From: Pseudomonas sp. HN11
GTDB lineage: Bacteria > Pseudomonadota > Gammaproteobacteria > Pseudomonadales > Pseudomonadaceae
DNA: 64,000 bases
Direction of reading: 5' to 3'
Assembly: GCF_021390155.1 (NCBI RefSeq)
Contig: NZ_CP089985.1
Span: 4,165,001-4,229,000 of the forward strand
The position numbers and the translations under genes were made by a program. Positions 56,494-64,000 of the stretch are shown piece after piece. The notes under the pieces were generated by a model. That model was given only the letters and a program-made list of their open reading frames with translations. It searched no databases and was not told the DNA's origin. Each line of letters opens with the position of its first letter. The stretch's first letter is position 1.

Positions 56494-57494
56494 CTCGCAC
56501 CCTACTCGCCCTGGCCCTGCTTTTGGCCGCTGTACTGGCAGGCGTGGCCATCGGTGAAACCGCTATTTCGCCGCAGATCGTGCTCCAGGTGCTGGCCAAC
56601 AAACTGTGGGCCGCCGGTTATGTGCTCGATCCCATCGACGAAGGCGTGGTATGGAACTACCGCCTCACCCGCGCCCTGGTCGCCGCTGCGTGTGGCGCCG
56701 GGCTGGCAACGTGCGGGGTGATCCTGCAATCGCTGTTGCGCAACCCATTGGCCGATCCGTACTTGCTCGGCATCAGCGCCGGTGCCTCGACCGGCGCGGT
56801 GCTGGTGGCGTTGATGGGCGTGGGCGGCGGGTTGATTTCGTTGTCGGCCGGCGCGTTTGTCGGCGCCATGGCCGCGTTTGCCCTGGTGATCCTGCTGGCA
56901 CGCGCCAGCGGCTCTTCCAGCGGCACCGGCCAGATCATCCTTGCGGGGATTGCCGGGTCACAGCTGTTCAATGCGCTCACCGCGTTCCTGATCACCAAAT
57001 CCGCCAGCTCCGAACAGGCGCGCGGCATCATGTTCTGGCTGCTGGGTAACCTCAGCGGCGTGCGCTGGCCTTCGGTGTGGCTTGCGGTGCCGGTGGCGGT
57101 CTTGGGGTTGGCAGTGTGCCTGTGGCATCGTCGTGCGCTGGATGCGTTTACCTTTGGCAGCGACTCGGCAGCATCCTTGGGTATTCCGGTGCGCCGGGTG
57201 CAGTTTATGTTAGTCGGCTGCGCGGCGCTGGTGACGGCGGTGATGGTGTCGATTGTCGGCTCCATCGGTTTTGTGGGGTTGGTGATTCCCCACGCCGTGC
57301 GCCTGCTGCTCGGCACAGGGCATTCGCGCTTGCTGCCGGCCAGTGCATTGGGCGGCGCGTTGTTCCTGATTGCGGCGGATGTACTGTCGCGCACGCTGAT
57401 CAAGGGCCAGGTGATTCCGGTTGGCGTGGTCACGGCGCTGGTCGGCGCGCCGGTGTTTGCGCTGATCCTCATTGGCCGGAGGAATGCGCGTTGA
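56490..57494 (+). CDS. FecCD-family ABC permease (BtuC-like)
   Basis: The 334-residue permease has about ten membrane spans. The segment RNPLADPYLLGISAGASTGAVL and the coupling-helix region FVGLVIPHAVRLLLG are FecCD/BtuC signatures. It would form a homodimer that moves the vitamin across the inner membrane. It is coupled to the substrate-binding protein and the ATPase. Confidence 0.92.
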   Translation: MTRTLLALALLLAAVLAGVAIGETAISPQIVLQVLANKLWAAGYVLDPIDEGVVWNYRLTRALVAAACGAGLATCGVILQSLLRNPLADPYLLGISAGASTGAVLVALMGVGGGLISLSAGAFVGAMAAFALVILLARASGSSSGTGQIILAGIAGSQLFNALTAFLITKSASSEQARGIMFWLLGNLSGVRWPSVWLAVPVAVLGLAVCLWHRRALDAFTFGSDSAASLGIPVRRVQFMLVGCAALVTAVMVSIVGSIGFVGLVIPHAVRLLLGTGHSRLLPASALGGALFLIAADVLSRTLIKGQVIPVGVVTALVGAPVFALILIGRRNAR

Positions 57495-58255
57495 CGGTAC
57501 TGAGCTGCACGGGATTAGGCTTCAAGGTACGCGAGGTCGAGTTGCTGCGCGATATTCACCTGGACGTTCAGCAGGGTGAAACCCTGGGAATTATCGGGCC
57601 GAACGGCTCCGGCAAGTCCACCTTGCTCAAGCTGCTCGCCGGCCTGTGTACACCGGCGTCCGGCGACGTGTTGCTGGGCGGCCAACGCCTGTGCAAATTG
57701 TCGCGCCGCGCTGTCGCACAACAACTGGCCGTGGTGGAACAGCAGGCCGACACCGACGACGCCATCCGCGTGTTCGACGCCGTGGCGCTGGGCCGTACAC
57801 CGTGGCTGTCAGCGCTGAGCCCGTGGTCGAGCGAAGACGACGCCATCGTCAATCAGGCCCTGCACGACGTTGACGCCGCCCACCTGAGCCACCGCGCCTG
57901 GCGCAGCCTCTCCGGGGGTGAGCGCCAACGCGTGCACATCGCCCGGGCGTTGGCGCAAAGGCCGCAGATTCTGTTGCTGGATGAGCCGACCAATCATTTG
58001 GATATCCAGCATCAACTTGGCATTTTGAAGGGTGTGCAAGCGTTGCCCGTGACTACCTTGATTGCCCTGCATGACCTGAATCAGGCGTTGACCTGTGATC
58101 GGCTGGCAGTGCTGGATCGTGGTCGCCTGGTCGCCCTGGGCAAACCACTGGAGGTCCTCACACCGCAGCGGTTACAGGAAACCTTTGGGGTGCAGGCGCA
58201 TTACCTCACCGACCCGTTCGACGGGGCGCAGATATTGCGGTTGCGCCCGATCTAA
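57491..58255 (+). CDS. ABC transporter ATP-binding protein (BtuD/FepC-like)
   Basis: The 254-residue ATPase starts at TTG 57491, overlapping the permease stop (TTGA). Walker A is GPNGSGKST (37-45), the signature LSGGERQRVHIARALAQRP, and Walker B ILLLDEPTNHLD. The length is that of FepC/BtuD-type subunits. It completes the riboswitch-controlled importer. A GTGGC-rich hairpin (58257-58277) follows. Confidence 0.93.
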   Translation: MTVLSCTGLGFKVREVELLRDIHLDVQQGETLGIIGPNGSGKSTLLKLLAGLCTPASGDVLLGGQRLCKLSRRAVAQQLAVVEQQADTDDAIRVFDAVALGRTPWLSALSPWSSEDDAIVNQALHDVDAAHLSHRAWRSLSGGERQRVHIARALAQRPQILLLDEPTNHLDIQHQLGILKGVQALPVTTLIALHDLNQALTCDRLAVLDRGRLVALGKPLEVLTPQRLQETFGVQAHYLTDPFDGAQILRLRPI

Positions 58256-58256
58256 T

Positions 58257-58280
58257 TGTGGCGAGCGGGCTTGCCACGAA
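58257..58280. repeat. Single REP-like palindrome between convergent genes
   Basis: GTGGCGAGCGGGCTTGCCAC forms a short hairpin. It lies between the converging ABC ATPase and GNAT genes and could serve both as transcription stop. Confidence 0.55.
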
Positions 58281-58283
58281 GAT

Positions 58284-58781
58284 CTACAGGAAACGCTGCA
58301 TATGCGTGGTCTGCCACACAGGGTCCGCGTCCACGTCCACCACCTCAAAACCCTGCCTAGCCCAAAAATCAATCGCTCCCGGCAAAAACGGGTGGGTGTG
58401 CAGGTACATCACCTCAACTCCGTCTGCCCGCGCCATCGCCTCCAGCGCACGGTACAATTCGCCCGCCAAGCCAAAGCGGCGAAACGTCGGCAGCACAAAC
58501 AAACGCACCACCTCCACCGTCTTGCGGCCCTGGTAATTCAACTGCGGGAAGCGCCCGTCATAGGGCAGATAGCCGATGGCAGCGACAATCTGGCCCTCAT
58601 CGCGGGCAAGCAGAAATTGCCCATCGCCCTGCAGATAGATCGCCTCGAACTGCGCCAGGTCCACCGGCACCCCCGTCGCGCTGAGCTTGGGGAAAAGCTC
58701 GGCACGGGCGTGCAGCACGAATCTCACTACCTCAGGGATATCCGCCGCCGTGACCGCCTGAATGATCGGGCTTGAACTCAT
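58284..58781 (-). CDS. GNAT-family N-acetyltransferase
   Basis: The 165-residue protein has the acetyl-CoA loop VLPTFRRFGLAGELYRALEA (R/Q-x-x-G-x-G/A type) after the beta strand VEVVRLFV. No substrate can be named. It overlaps the small gene 58778-59002 by four bases and is cotranslated with it. Confidence 0.85.
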   Translation of the reverse strand: MSSSPIIQAVTAADIPEVVRFVLHARAELFPKLSATGVPVDLAQFEAIYLQGDGQFLLARDEGQIVAAIGYLPYDGRFPQLNYQGRKTVEVVRLFVLPTFRRFGLAGELYRALEAMARADGVEVMYLHTHPFLPGAIDFWARQGFEVVDVDADPVWQTTHMQRFL

Positions 58782-59002
58782 GCAACGACTATCTGCGTAA
58801 TCCCCACCACCTGCGCCTGCTCCAGAATTTCATCCGGGCTCGCATCCGCTGGGGGCAGGATCAAGCCATTCTCGGCGTCGCCAAAATGCAGCTGCAGCAA
58901 ATGCAACGCTGCTTCATGCACGGGTAGATGGGCTTGCTTGAGTTCGAACACATGGGTGCGGGGTTCATCGTTGAACAAGTAGTTGAGGGTGTATTCGCGC
59001 AT
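58778..59002 (-). CDS. Small conserved hypothetical protein
   Basis: The 74-residue soluble protein (MREYTLNYLFNDEPRTHVFE) is acidic, with a predicted alpha/beta layout and hydrophobic C-terminus (GITQIVVA). It is translationally coupled to the GNAT gene. No family is recognised by name. Confidence 0.7.
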   Translation of the reverse strand: MREYTLNYLFNDEPRTHVFELKQAHLPVHEAALHLLQLHFGDAENGLILPPADASPDEILEQAQVVGITQIVVA

Positions 59003-59059
59003 GAGGGGAGTCCTTGTTTGGAGAGGAGCAACTGTTCAACCTGACCAGTTGATCAAGTT

Positions 59060-59524
59060 TTAAGTTCCCTTTCCATTTGCGCGCTCATAGCGAAGATAGC
59101 CATGGGCGCCTGTCCCCACGTTGATAAACCCTCCACGTTCATACATCAGTCGGGCTGGGTTGTCGGGGCGCACGCTCAAACTCAGGTGGGTGCAGTCACT
59201 CCCCTGCGCCGCAACTACGTAGGCGTCCAGTAACGCCCGCCCAATCCCCTTGCGCCGGTAAGCTTCGCGGACATTGATCGTGTAAAGCTCGGCGAAACTG
59301 TCCTCGGGTTTCCATAACGAGTAACCGACGAATTGACCGTCCAGCATTGCGACCGTCAACCGCTCAAAATTGTCCACCCACAGCGCGAGGTTGTGCTCCA
59401 CATGCGAGCGCCATCCGGCTTCGTGGGCGGGTTCCCATTGCTGGATATAGGCCAGCTCCCCTCGGTAGATGGCCGGGAGGTCGGTGACAATCGCCGGGCG
59501 TAAGATCAATGCGTTAACAGGCAC
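59060..59524 (-). CDS. GNAT-family N-acetyltransferase
   Basis: The protein is 154 residues from GTG 59524, which has AGGA about ten bases before it; the longer frame to 59614 lacks support. The acetyl-CoA binding motif is VREAYRRKGIGRALLDAY, and NPARLMYERGGF follows. It is a separate acetyltransferase from the one at 58284-58781. Substrate unknown. Confidence 0.85.
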   Translation of the reverse strand: MPVNALILRPAIVTDLPAIYRGELAYIQQWEPAHEAGWRSHVEHNLALWVDNFERLTVAMLDGQFVGYSLWKPEDSFAELYTINVREAYRRKGIGRALLDAYVVAAQGSDCTHLSLSVRPDNPARLMYERGGFINVGTGAHGYLRYERANGKGT

Positions 59525-59559
59525 ATTTTTTCCTGGGGGTTGTATTGAAAAGCGCGAGA

Positions 59560-60504
59560 TTACTCGGACGCTGGAAGATTGAGTACTTCCCAATCGACTC
59601 GCTGGTTTATCCACTTGCGGCTGTAGGCAAGCACATTCGCCCTCATCGCCACCGGAAAATGAATAAACCCATGAGCCGCCTCCGGCAACAAATGCGCTTC
59701 AGCTCCCGGCCACCGCTGCGCGATCAACCGCGTGTCATCCTTCAACGGATCAAGCTCACCCACGAACATCAGCGCCGGGGGTAAGCCTTCGAAGTCGCCA
59801 TACAGCGGTGACAACGGTGGCTGCCGACGTTCGTCATCGCTCAAGCCCGGCGTGAGCATACGCAGCGCCTCGACCATGCCCGGCCCGTCCAGCAGCAACG
59901 TGTCCGGCCCCGCCGCGCGAACGCTGGGTGTGCCGGCCAAGTCGTAGACGCCGTAATACAATACCGCCCCGCTCACCCGCTGGAGCAGCGCTGGCCATTG
60001 CTTCAGCGCCAGCAAGGTGGCCGCCGCCAGATGCCCACCGGCCGATTCACCGACAACAAACACCGACAGGTCGGCAAACTCATCGGTGGTGAGCAGCCAG
60101 CGCGCCGCCGCCAGGCAGTCGTCCATCAGCCCTTGGACCGGCGTGTCGACCGCCAGCCGATAATCCACCGACACCACCGTCACGTCACAGGCATTGACCA
60201 TACCCAGGTTGAGGTCGTCATCCATCTGTGCATTGCCGATCACCCAGCCACCGCCATGGATGTCCAACACCACGCCCTTGGGCTTGCCGCTTGGGCGCAG
60301 GATGCGCAAGGGGACGGTGTCGACGCAGCGGGTTTCAGCCACAGGGGATTGCTTGATCTTTTGACTGACCCGCAACAGCGCCTGGATCAAACGCGGCGTG
60401 ATCCGATTGCGGATCTTGAAGCGCGGCAGCCAGGCAAGCTTTTGATTGAAGCGACGCATCTCGGCCAGTTCCGGCTCACTGGCAGGCCACGCGTTGACAG
60501 CCAT
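59560..60504 (-). CDS. Alpha/beta hydrolase, hormone-sensitive-lipase-like family
   Basis: The protein is 314 residues from ATG 60504, overlapping the stop of tspO; the 60831 extension overlaps tspO in another frame and is rejected. The HSL oxyanion motif HGGGW (near residue 108) and nucleophile elbow GESAGG (near 182) are intact, as is a C-terminal His (EAAHGFIHF). Family members hydrolyse small esters or lipids. It is cotranslated with tspO. Confidence 0.9.
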   Translation of the reverse strand: MAVNAWPASEPELAEMRRFNQKLAWLPRFKIRNRITPRLIQALLRVSQKIKQSPVAETRCVDTVPLRILRPSGKPKGVVLDIHGGGWVIGNAQMDDDLNLGMVNACDVTVVSVDYRLAVDTPVQGLMDDCLAAARWLLTTDEFADLSVFVVGESAGGHLAAATLLALKQWPALLQRVSGAVLYYGVYDLAGTPSVRAAGPDTLLLDGPGMVEALRMLTPGLSDDERRQPPLSPLYGDFEGLPPALMFVGELDPLKDDTRLIAQRWPGAEAHLLPEAAHGFIHFPVAMRANVLAYSRKWINQRVDWEVLNLPASE

Positions 60505-60944
60505 CAGCGGTTGTTCCGCAGGATCGAGAAGTTCAACGCCGCCGCCACACACAACCACGCCAGGTAGGGGAACAGAATCAAGCCAGTGATCAGATCCAGA
60601 CGCACCGCCAACACCACCATCGCCGCCACCGTGACCCACAGCATCGTGATAATCACCATCCCGGCGAGAATGCGATGGGCACCGAAGAACACCGGCGTCC
60701 ACAGCGTGTTCAACGCAATCTGTGCCGCCCACAAGGCCAGCACCCTTTGGCTGCCTGGGATAAGGCTGAGGCGATAACCGGCCCAGGCCAGCAACAGGTA
60801 GATGATCGTCCACGCCACCGGGAACAACCAATTGGGCGGGGTGAAGCTGGGCTTGACCAGGGATTCGTACCAGGCACCGGGCTTGAAGATCACGCCGGTG
60901 CTCGCGGCGGCGGCACAGGCCAGCAGAAAAATAAAGAAAGTCAT
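60504..60944 (-). CDS. tspO: TspO/MBR family tryptophan-rich sensory protein
   Basis: The protein is 146 residues from ATG 60944, after AAGGA. Five hydrophobic spans are present with the marks KPSFTPPNWLFPVAWTIIY and ALNTLWTPVFFGAHR. TspO binds porphyrins and sterol-like ligands and responds to stress or redox in bacteria. It lies first in a two-gene unit with an HSL-type hydrolase. Confidence 0.94.
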   Translation of the reverse strand: MTFFIFLLACAAAASTGVIFKPGAWYESLVKPSFTPPNWLFPVAWTIIYLLLAWAGYRLSLIPGSQRVLALWAAQIALNTLWTPVFFGAHRILAGMVIITMLWVTVAAMVVLAVRLDLITGLILFPYLAWLCVAAALNFSILRNNR

Positions 60945-61137
60945 CGTCTGTCCTTGGCTGTAGTCAGCGGTTGTGAAGGGCCGGCTTTTTCCGTGCCTGC
61001 TTAAATGACTCAAGCGCGCGAGCAAAAATTCAATCAAAGCGGCACATCGGGCAAACCGACGTCGCTTCTTCACGTCATCAAATTTCGCTAAGGTGCTCGC
61101 ACACCTTAGCCCGATTTGTCATGAGCGAGACCTCACT

Positions 61138-62325
61138 TTGGCTCACCCCTCTACCCATCCTTGGAAGGTGTTCCTGATCTTCCTGCGATTGGGCCTCACC
61201 TCCTTCGGCGGCCCGATTGCGCACCTCGGCTATTTCAGGGAGGAGTTCGTCACACGGCGACGCTGGCTGAGCGAACGCAGTTACGCCGAACTGGTTGCGT
61301 TGTGCCAATTTCTTCCGGGCCCGGCCAGCAGCCAGGTCGGCATCGCCCTGGGCCTGTCCCGCGCGGGTTACGGCGGTGCCGCTGCGGCCTGGGCCGGTTT
61401 CACGTTGCCATCGGCCATTGCGCTGATCCTGTTCGCTCTGGGTCTTGCGCACTACGGTGCCGTAATCCCCACCGGTGCGTTGCATGGCCTCAAAGTCGTC
61501 GCCGTGGCCGTGGTGGCCCAGGCGGTTTGGGGTATGGCACGCAACTTGTGCCGGGGCGTGGCGCGTTTCACGCTGATGTTGATTGCGGCGAGCGTGGCAC
61601 TGCTGGAGCCGTCTGCCTGGGGCCAGGTCGGTGTGATCATCGCAGCAGGCGTGGCCGGCCTGTTGCTGTTCAAGCTCAAACCCAGTGCCGAGCATGACGC
61701 GCTGCCAATCGCTATCAACCGCCGCGCAGGCGCCCTATGGCTGGGGCTGTTTGTGATTGGGTTGGTGGGCTTGCCGGTCCTGGTCAACTGGCTGCCCAAT
61801 CCCACCCTGGCCTTGGTGGATGCCTTTTATCGCACTGGCTCACTGGTATTCGGCGGCGGTCACGTGGTGTTGCCCCTGCTGCAAGCCGATGTGGTGGCAC
61901 CGCAGTGGGTAAGCAACGACGTTTTCCTCGCCGGCTACGGCGCCACCCAAGCCGTACCTGGCCCGCTGTTCACCTTCGCCGCCTTCCTCGGCGCCTCGAT
62001 GAACCACGCCCCGACCGGCTGGCTGGGCGGCACGGTCAGCCTCCTGGCGATCTTTGCACCGTCGTTTCTGCTGGTCTTCGGCGCCCTGCCCTTCTGGGCC
62101 AGCTTGCGCCGCAGTCCACGCACCCAGGCTGCGCTGGCCGGGGTGAATGCCGCGGTAGTGGGGCTATTGCTGGCGGCGTTGTACCAGCCGGTGTGGACCA
62201 GCGCGATTTTCACCGTGCTGGACTTCAGCCTGACAGTGATCGCCCTGACAGCACTGATGGTATGGCGCTTGCCACCCTGGCTGGTGGTGGCCGGCTGCGG
62301 CGTACTGGGAGGCTTACTGGGCTGA
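61138..62325 (+). CDS. chrA: Chromate efflux transporter (CHR family)
   Basis: The transporter has about 395 residues with two homologous halves and about 10-12 spans. The repeat motif F-G-G-P appears as SFGGPIAHLGYF in the first half and as FGGGHVVLPLL in the second; LCQFLPGPASSQ and ATQAVPGPLFTFAAFLG are the matching PGP segments. The start is uncertain: TTG 61138 is used because an ATG at 61121 is out of frame; GTG 61093 is also possible. ChrA exports chromate and related anions. It converges on and overlaps the nucleotidyltransferase-like gene by 12 bases. Confidence 0.9.
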   Translation: MAHPSTHPWKVFLIFLRLGLTSFGGPIAHLGYFREEFVTRRRWLSERSYAELVALCQFLPGPASSQVGIALGLSRAGYGGAAAAWAGFTLPSAIALILFALGLAHYGAVIPTGALHGLKVVAVAVVAQAVWGMARNLCRGVARFTLMLIAASVALLEPSAWGQVGVIIAAGVAGLLLFKLKPSAEHDALPIAINRRAGALWLGLFVIGLVGLPVLVNWLPNPTLALVDAFYRTGSLVFGGGHVVLPLLQADVVAPQWVSNDVFLAGYGATQAVPGPLFTFAAFLGASMNHAPTGWLGGTVSLLAIFAPSFLLVFGALPFWASLRRSPRTQAALAGVNAAVVGLLLAALYQPVWTSAIFTVLDFSLTVIALTALMVWRLPPWLVVAGCGVLGGLLG

Positions 62326-62886
62326 ACCCGGCTCCACGATCCGCAGCCAAGGCCAGCGCGCCTGATAACTCCTGGCCTTCTGCGCAAACAACGCTGGCTC
62401 CGGATGCAGCGGGTTGATGCGCAATACGCCCTGTGCGATGTCTTCCAACCCATACGGCGCGTACCACTCACCGGTGGCAATCTCCAGGCCGATGCAGGTG
62501 CCCGCCACCAGATACCGGTCAATCCCCTGCTTGGCCGTGTGCAACTGCGGATAAGGTCGACCAAAGCGCTCGCCATACCAAAGATGAACCCGCGCCTGGT
62601 TCTTCACTTCCACATTCACGCCCAGGTCCAGGAACAACTGCTCGGCCACCCGGATCACCCTATCCTCGGCCTCGTAGGACAAGTCCGTATCAAAGTAGAA
62701 AACGTCGTAGTCCTTGACGCCCTGGTCCGCAGGTAGGTTCGACTGATGATTCCACACCGCCTGGAACAGGCAGCCCGCCGTGAGGAAACATTGGTCCACG
62801 CCGAGGTCAGGCAAGCGCGCGGTGATTTCGGCATTGATGGGGTTGGCCATGGCCAGGTTGAGCAGGGTTTCGACGGTCAATGTCAT
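62314..62886 (-). CDS. Nucleotidyltransferase-like protein (DUF925 type)
   Basis: The protein is 190 residues from ATG 62886, after AAGGAG. The segment LTAGCLFQAVWNH with VKDYDVFYFDTDLSYEAED resembles the nucleotidyltransferase core, with a D-x-D pair in DYDVFYFD. Family members are annotated as nucleotidyltransferase family proteins (DUF925) without known function. The C-terminal RINPLHPEPALFAQKA is typical. It converges with chrA. Confidence 0.82.
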   Translation of the reverse strand: MTLTVETLLNLAMANPINAEITARLPDLGVDQCFLTAGCLFQAVWNHQSNLPADQGVKDYDVFYFDTDLSYEAEDRVIRVAEQLFLDLGVNVEVKNQARVHLWYGERFGRPYPQLHTAKQGIDRYLVAGTCIGLEIATGEWYAPYGLEDIAQGVLRINPLHPEPALFAQKARSYQARWPWLRIVEPGSAQ

Positions 62887-62948
62887 GGGCACTCCTTGAG
62901 GTGTCACCAGCCTACACGACCGATAAGAGGATTTCGTGACCGACACGC

Positions 62949-64000
62949 CTAAATCAAACCCAGCGTCAGTGCCTTCAGCGTGGCGGCCGCGCGCGTCGTG
63001 CACTCCAATTTGCGAAATACGCTTTCCACGTGGGTGCGTACGGTGCTCGGGCTGATGCCTAGTTGGCGCGCCACTTCCTTGTTGCTGCCACCTTTACTGA
63101 TGCGCTGCAAAATCTCGGTTTCGCGCTCGGTCAGCGGGCCATTGCTGGCCTTGCAGCCTTTGACCGACAGCTCGCCCCGCGCCGCAGCGATCACCGCCTG
63201 GCACGCGCGGGTGTCGAAGCGCCCCTGCTGCGCCTCATCCAACAGCACGCGTTCAGCCCCCTCCTCGCTGAACGCCGGCCGCCACGGACGCTCGCTGCGC
63301 AAGGCCTCCCAGGCCAGTGTGGCGGTGAGCAAGCGGTGCTCGTCCGTCAGTGCATCGCCGCTGAGGCTGCGGAAGTACCCACTGCCGTCCAGCCGCTCAT
63401 AGGCGTGGGCTGCCAATTGCCCCGGCACCGCGAGCGCGGGGATCTGGCCGCATACGCGGGACGTCCAGTAAGGCACTAAACGGGCCTGTTCAAGGTCGTC
63501 GTCCAGCAGCGCACCGGGGGTGTTCCAGATGCGATTGGGCACCGCCGCCCGGCCGATACCGTGAATCAATGCCGCCTGGCTCAGGTGATGGGTAGTAGTG
63601 TGCGACAGGCCGCACAGGCCCGCCGCCACGCGCACCAATTCGGCCGAACGCCGCGAATACCCGGCGAGCCAGGGCAACTTGAGGTCGATCACGTCGCCCA
63701 CCAGGGTCAACGGCACCTCACGTAGCTCTGTGCGCACACAAGCCAACCCCTCCGGTACTGAACGCAGTTGCTCCAGCCAGTCCTCGGCGTGCCGCGACAG
63801 CTCGGCGATCAGTGCACCCGGATACCGTTGATCACGCTGGCCTGCGATCCATTGCAACGCCATCTCAAGGCCGTGCACCCGCGACAGAATCTCCAAGTCG
63901 CCCGCCAGCACCACCCAATAGACCACTTCCGGCACCTGTGGATGGCGCAGGCCAAAGGGTCTGCCGCCGCCGTCGAACTGCTCGAACACATTGCGCAGGC
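62949..64000 (-). CDS. HD-GYP-like domain protein with C-terminal LuxR helix-turn-helix, N-terminus outside the window
   Basis: About 350 residues are visible; the frame is open to the window end and a GTG at 63989 is not the real start, because FEQFDGGGRPFGL is an internal HD-GYP motif. The visible part is a second HD-GYP-like module (AALIHGIGRAAVPNRIW, then YERLDGSGYFRSLSGD) followed by a LuxR-type DNA-binding domain (LTERETEILQRISKGGSNKE). The metal-binding HD pair reads His-Gly here and GYP reads GYF, so phosphodiesterase activity is doubtful. It may be a transcription factor that senses a ligand through a degenerate HD-GYP fold. Confidence 0.82.
   Translation of the reverse strand, partial: LRNVFEQFDGGGRPFGLRHPQVPEVVYWVVLAGDLEILSRVHGLEMALQWIAGQRDQRYPGALIAELSRHAEDWLEQLRSVPEGLACVRTELREVPLTLVGDVIDLKLPWLAGYSRRSAELVRVAAGLCGLSHTTTHHLSQAALIHGIGRAAVPNRIWNTPGALLDDDLEQARLVPYWTSRVCGQIPALAVPGQLAAHAYERLDGSGYFRSLSGDALTDEHRLLTATLAWEALRSERPWRPAFSEEGAERVLLDEAQQGRFDTRACQAVIAAARGELSVKGCKASNGPLTERETEILQRISKGGSNKEVARQLGISPSTVRTHVESVFRKLECTTRAAATLKALTLGLI

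Overview
The window is a stretch of a Pseudomonas chromosome, most likely of the P. fluorescens group. The signs are high GC, the conserved Pseudomonas order accD-folC-dedD-cvpA-purF-metZ and leuC-leuD-methyltransferase-leuB-asd-usg-fimV-truA-trpF, a DUF2790 gene, and fluorescens-type REP palindromes. It holds no rRNA, CRISPR array or replication origin.

Layout. 1-3.5 kb: end of an alpha/beta hydrolase, a DUF2790 secreted protein, a CopR/CopS-like two-component system and a small membrane protein. 3.5-5.8 kb: pcp with the DUF979/DUF969 permease pair. 5.9-11.3 kb: a variable region with unknown small genes, an IS66 transposase remnant, a LysR/MFS pair and a tyrosine-recombinase remnant, lying against tRNA-Val(GAC). 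It looks like a decayed genomic island. 11.3-13.5 kb: puuB-like oxidase, and tRNA-Val(GAC), 2x tRNA-Asp(GTC) and tRNA-Val(TAC). 13.6-31.9 kb: one long minus-strand run of housekeeping genes for methionine, purine, folate, fatty-acid, tryptophan, leucine and aspartate-family metabolism, plus fimV and truA. 32-36.4 kb: the LysR regulator divergent from leuC and a PAS(x5)-GGDEF-EAL protein.

36.4-41.0 kb is the most unusual part. Three minus-strand genes lie in lower-GC DNA behind a good match to a HrpL (hrp box) promoter, GGAACT-N15-CCACGAA. Two encode a cysteine-protease-like domain with candidate Cys, His and Asp. The larger protein has one intact copy and two upstream copies in which all three candidate catalytic residues are replaced (Ser, Ser, Gly). 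I read this as a type III secretion effector locus of a family I cannot name. The third gene, nearest the promoter, encodes a disordered repeat protein.

41-50 kb: dusC, a thioesterase, a hydrolase with a TetR regulator, a tandemly duplicated tRNA-Ala/tRNA-Glu cluster next to gltX, then uvrB and tyrB. 50-55 kb: a LysR/aldehyde dehydrogenase pair, a protealysin-like M4 protease with an emfourin-like inhibitor, and a DNA/RNA non-specific endonuclease. 55.2-58.3 kb: a cobalamin riboswitch controlling a BtuF/BtuC/BtuD-like ABC importer. 58.3-64 kb: two GNAT acetyltransferases, an HSL-type hydrolase, tspO, chrA, a nucleotidyltransferase-like protein, and an HD-GYP-like/LuxR regulator cut by the window end.

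Start codons were moved inward from the longest reading frame where a ribosome binding site or family length supported it; each case is stated in the entry.
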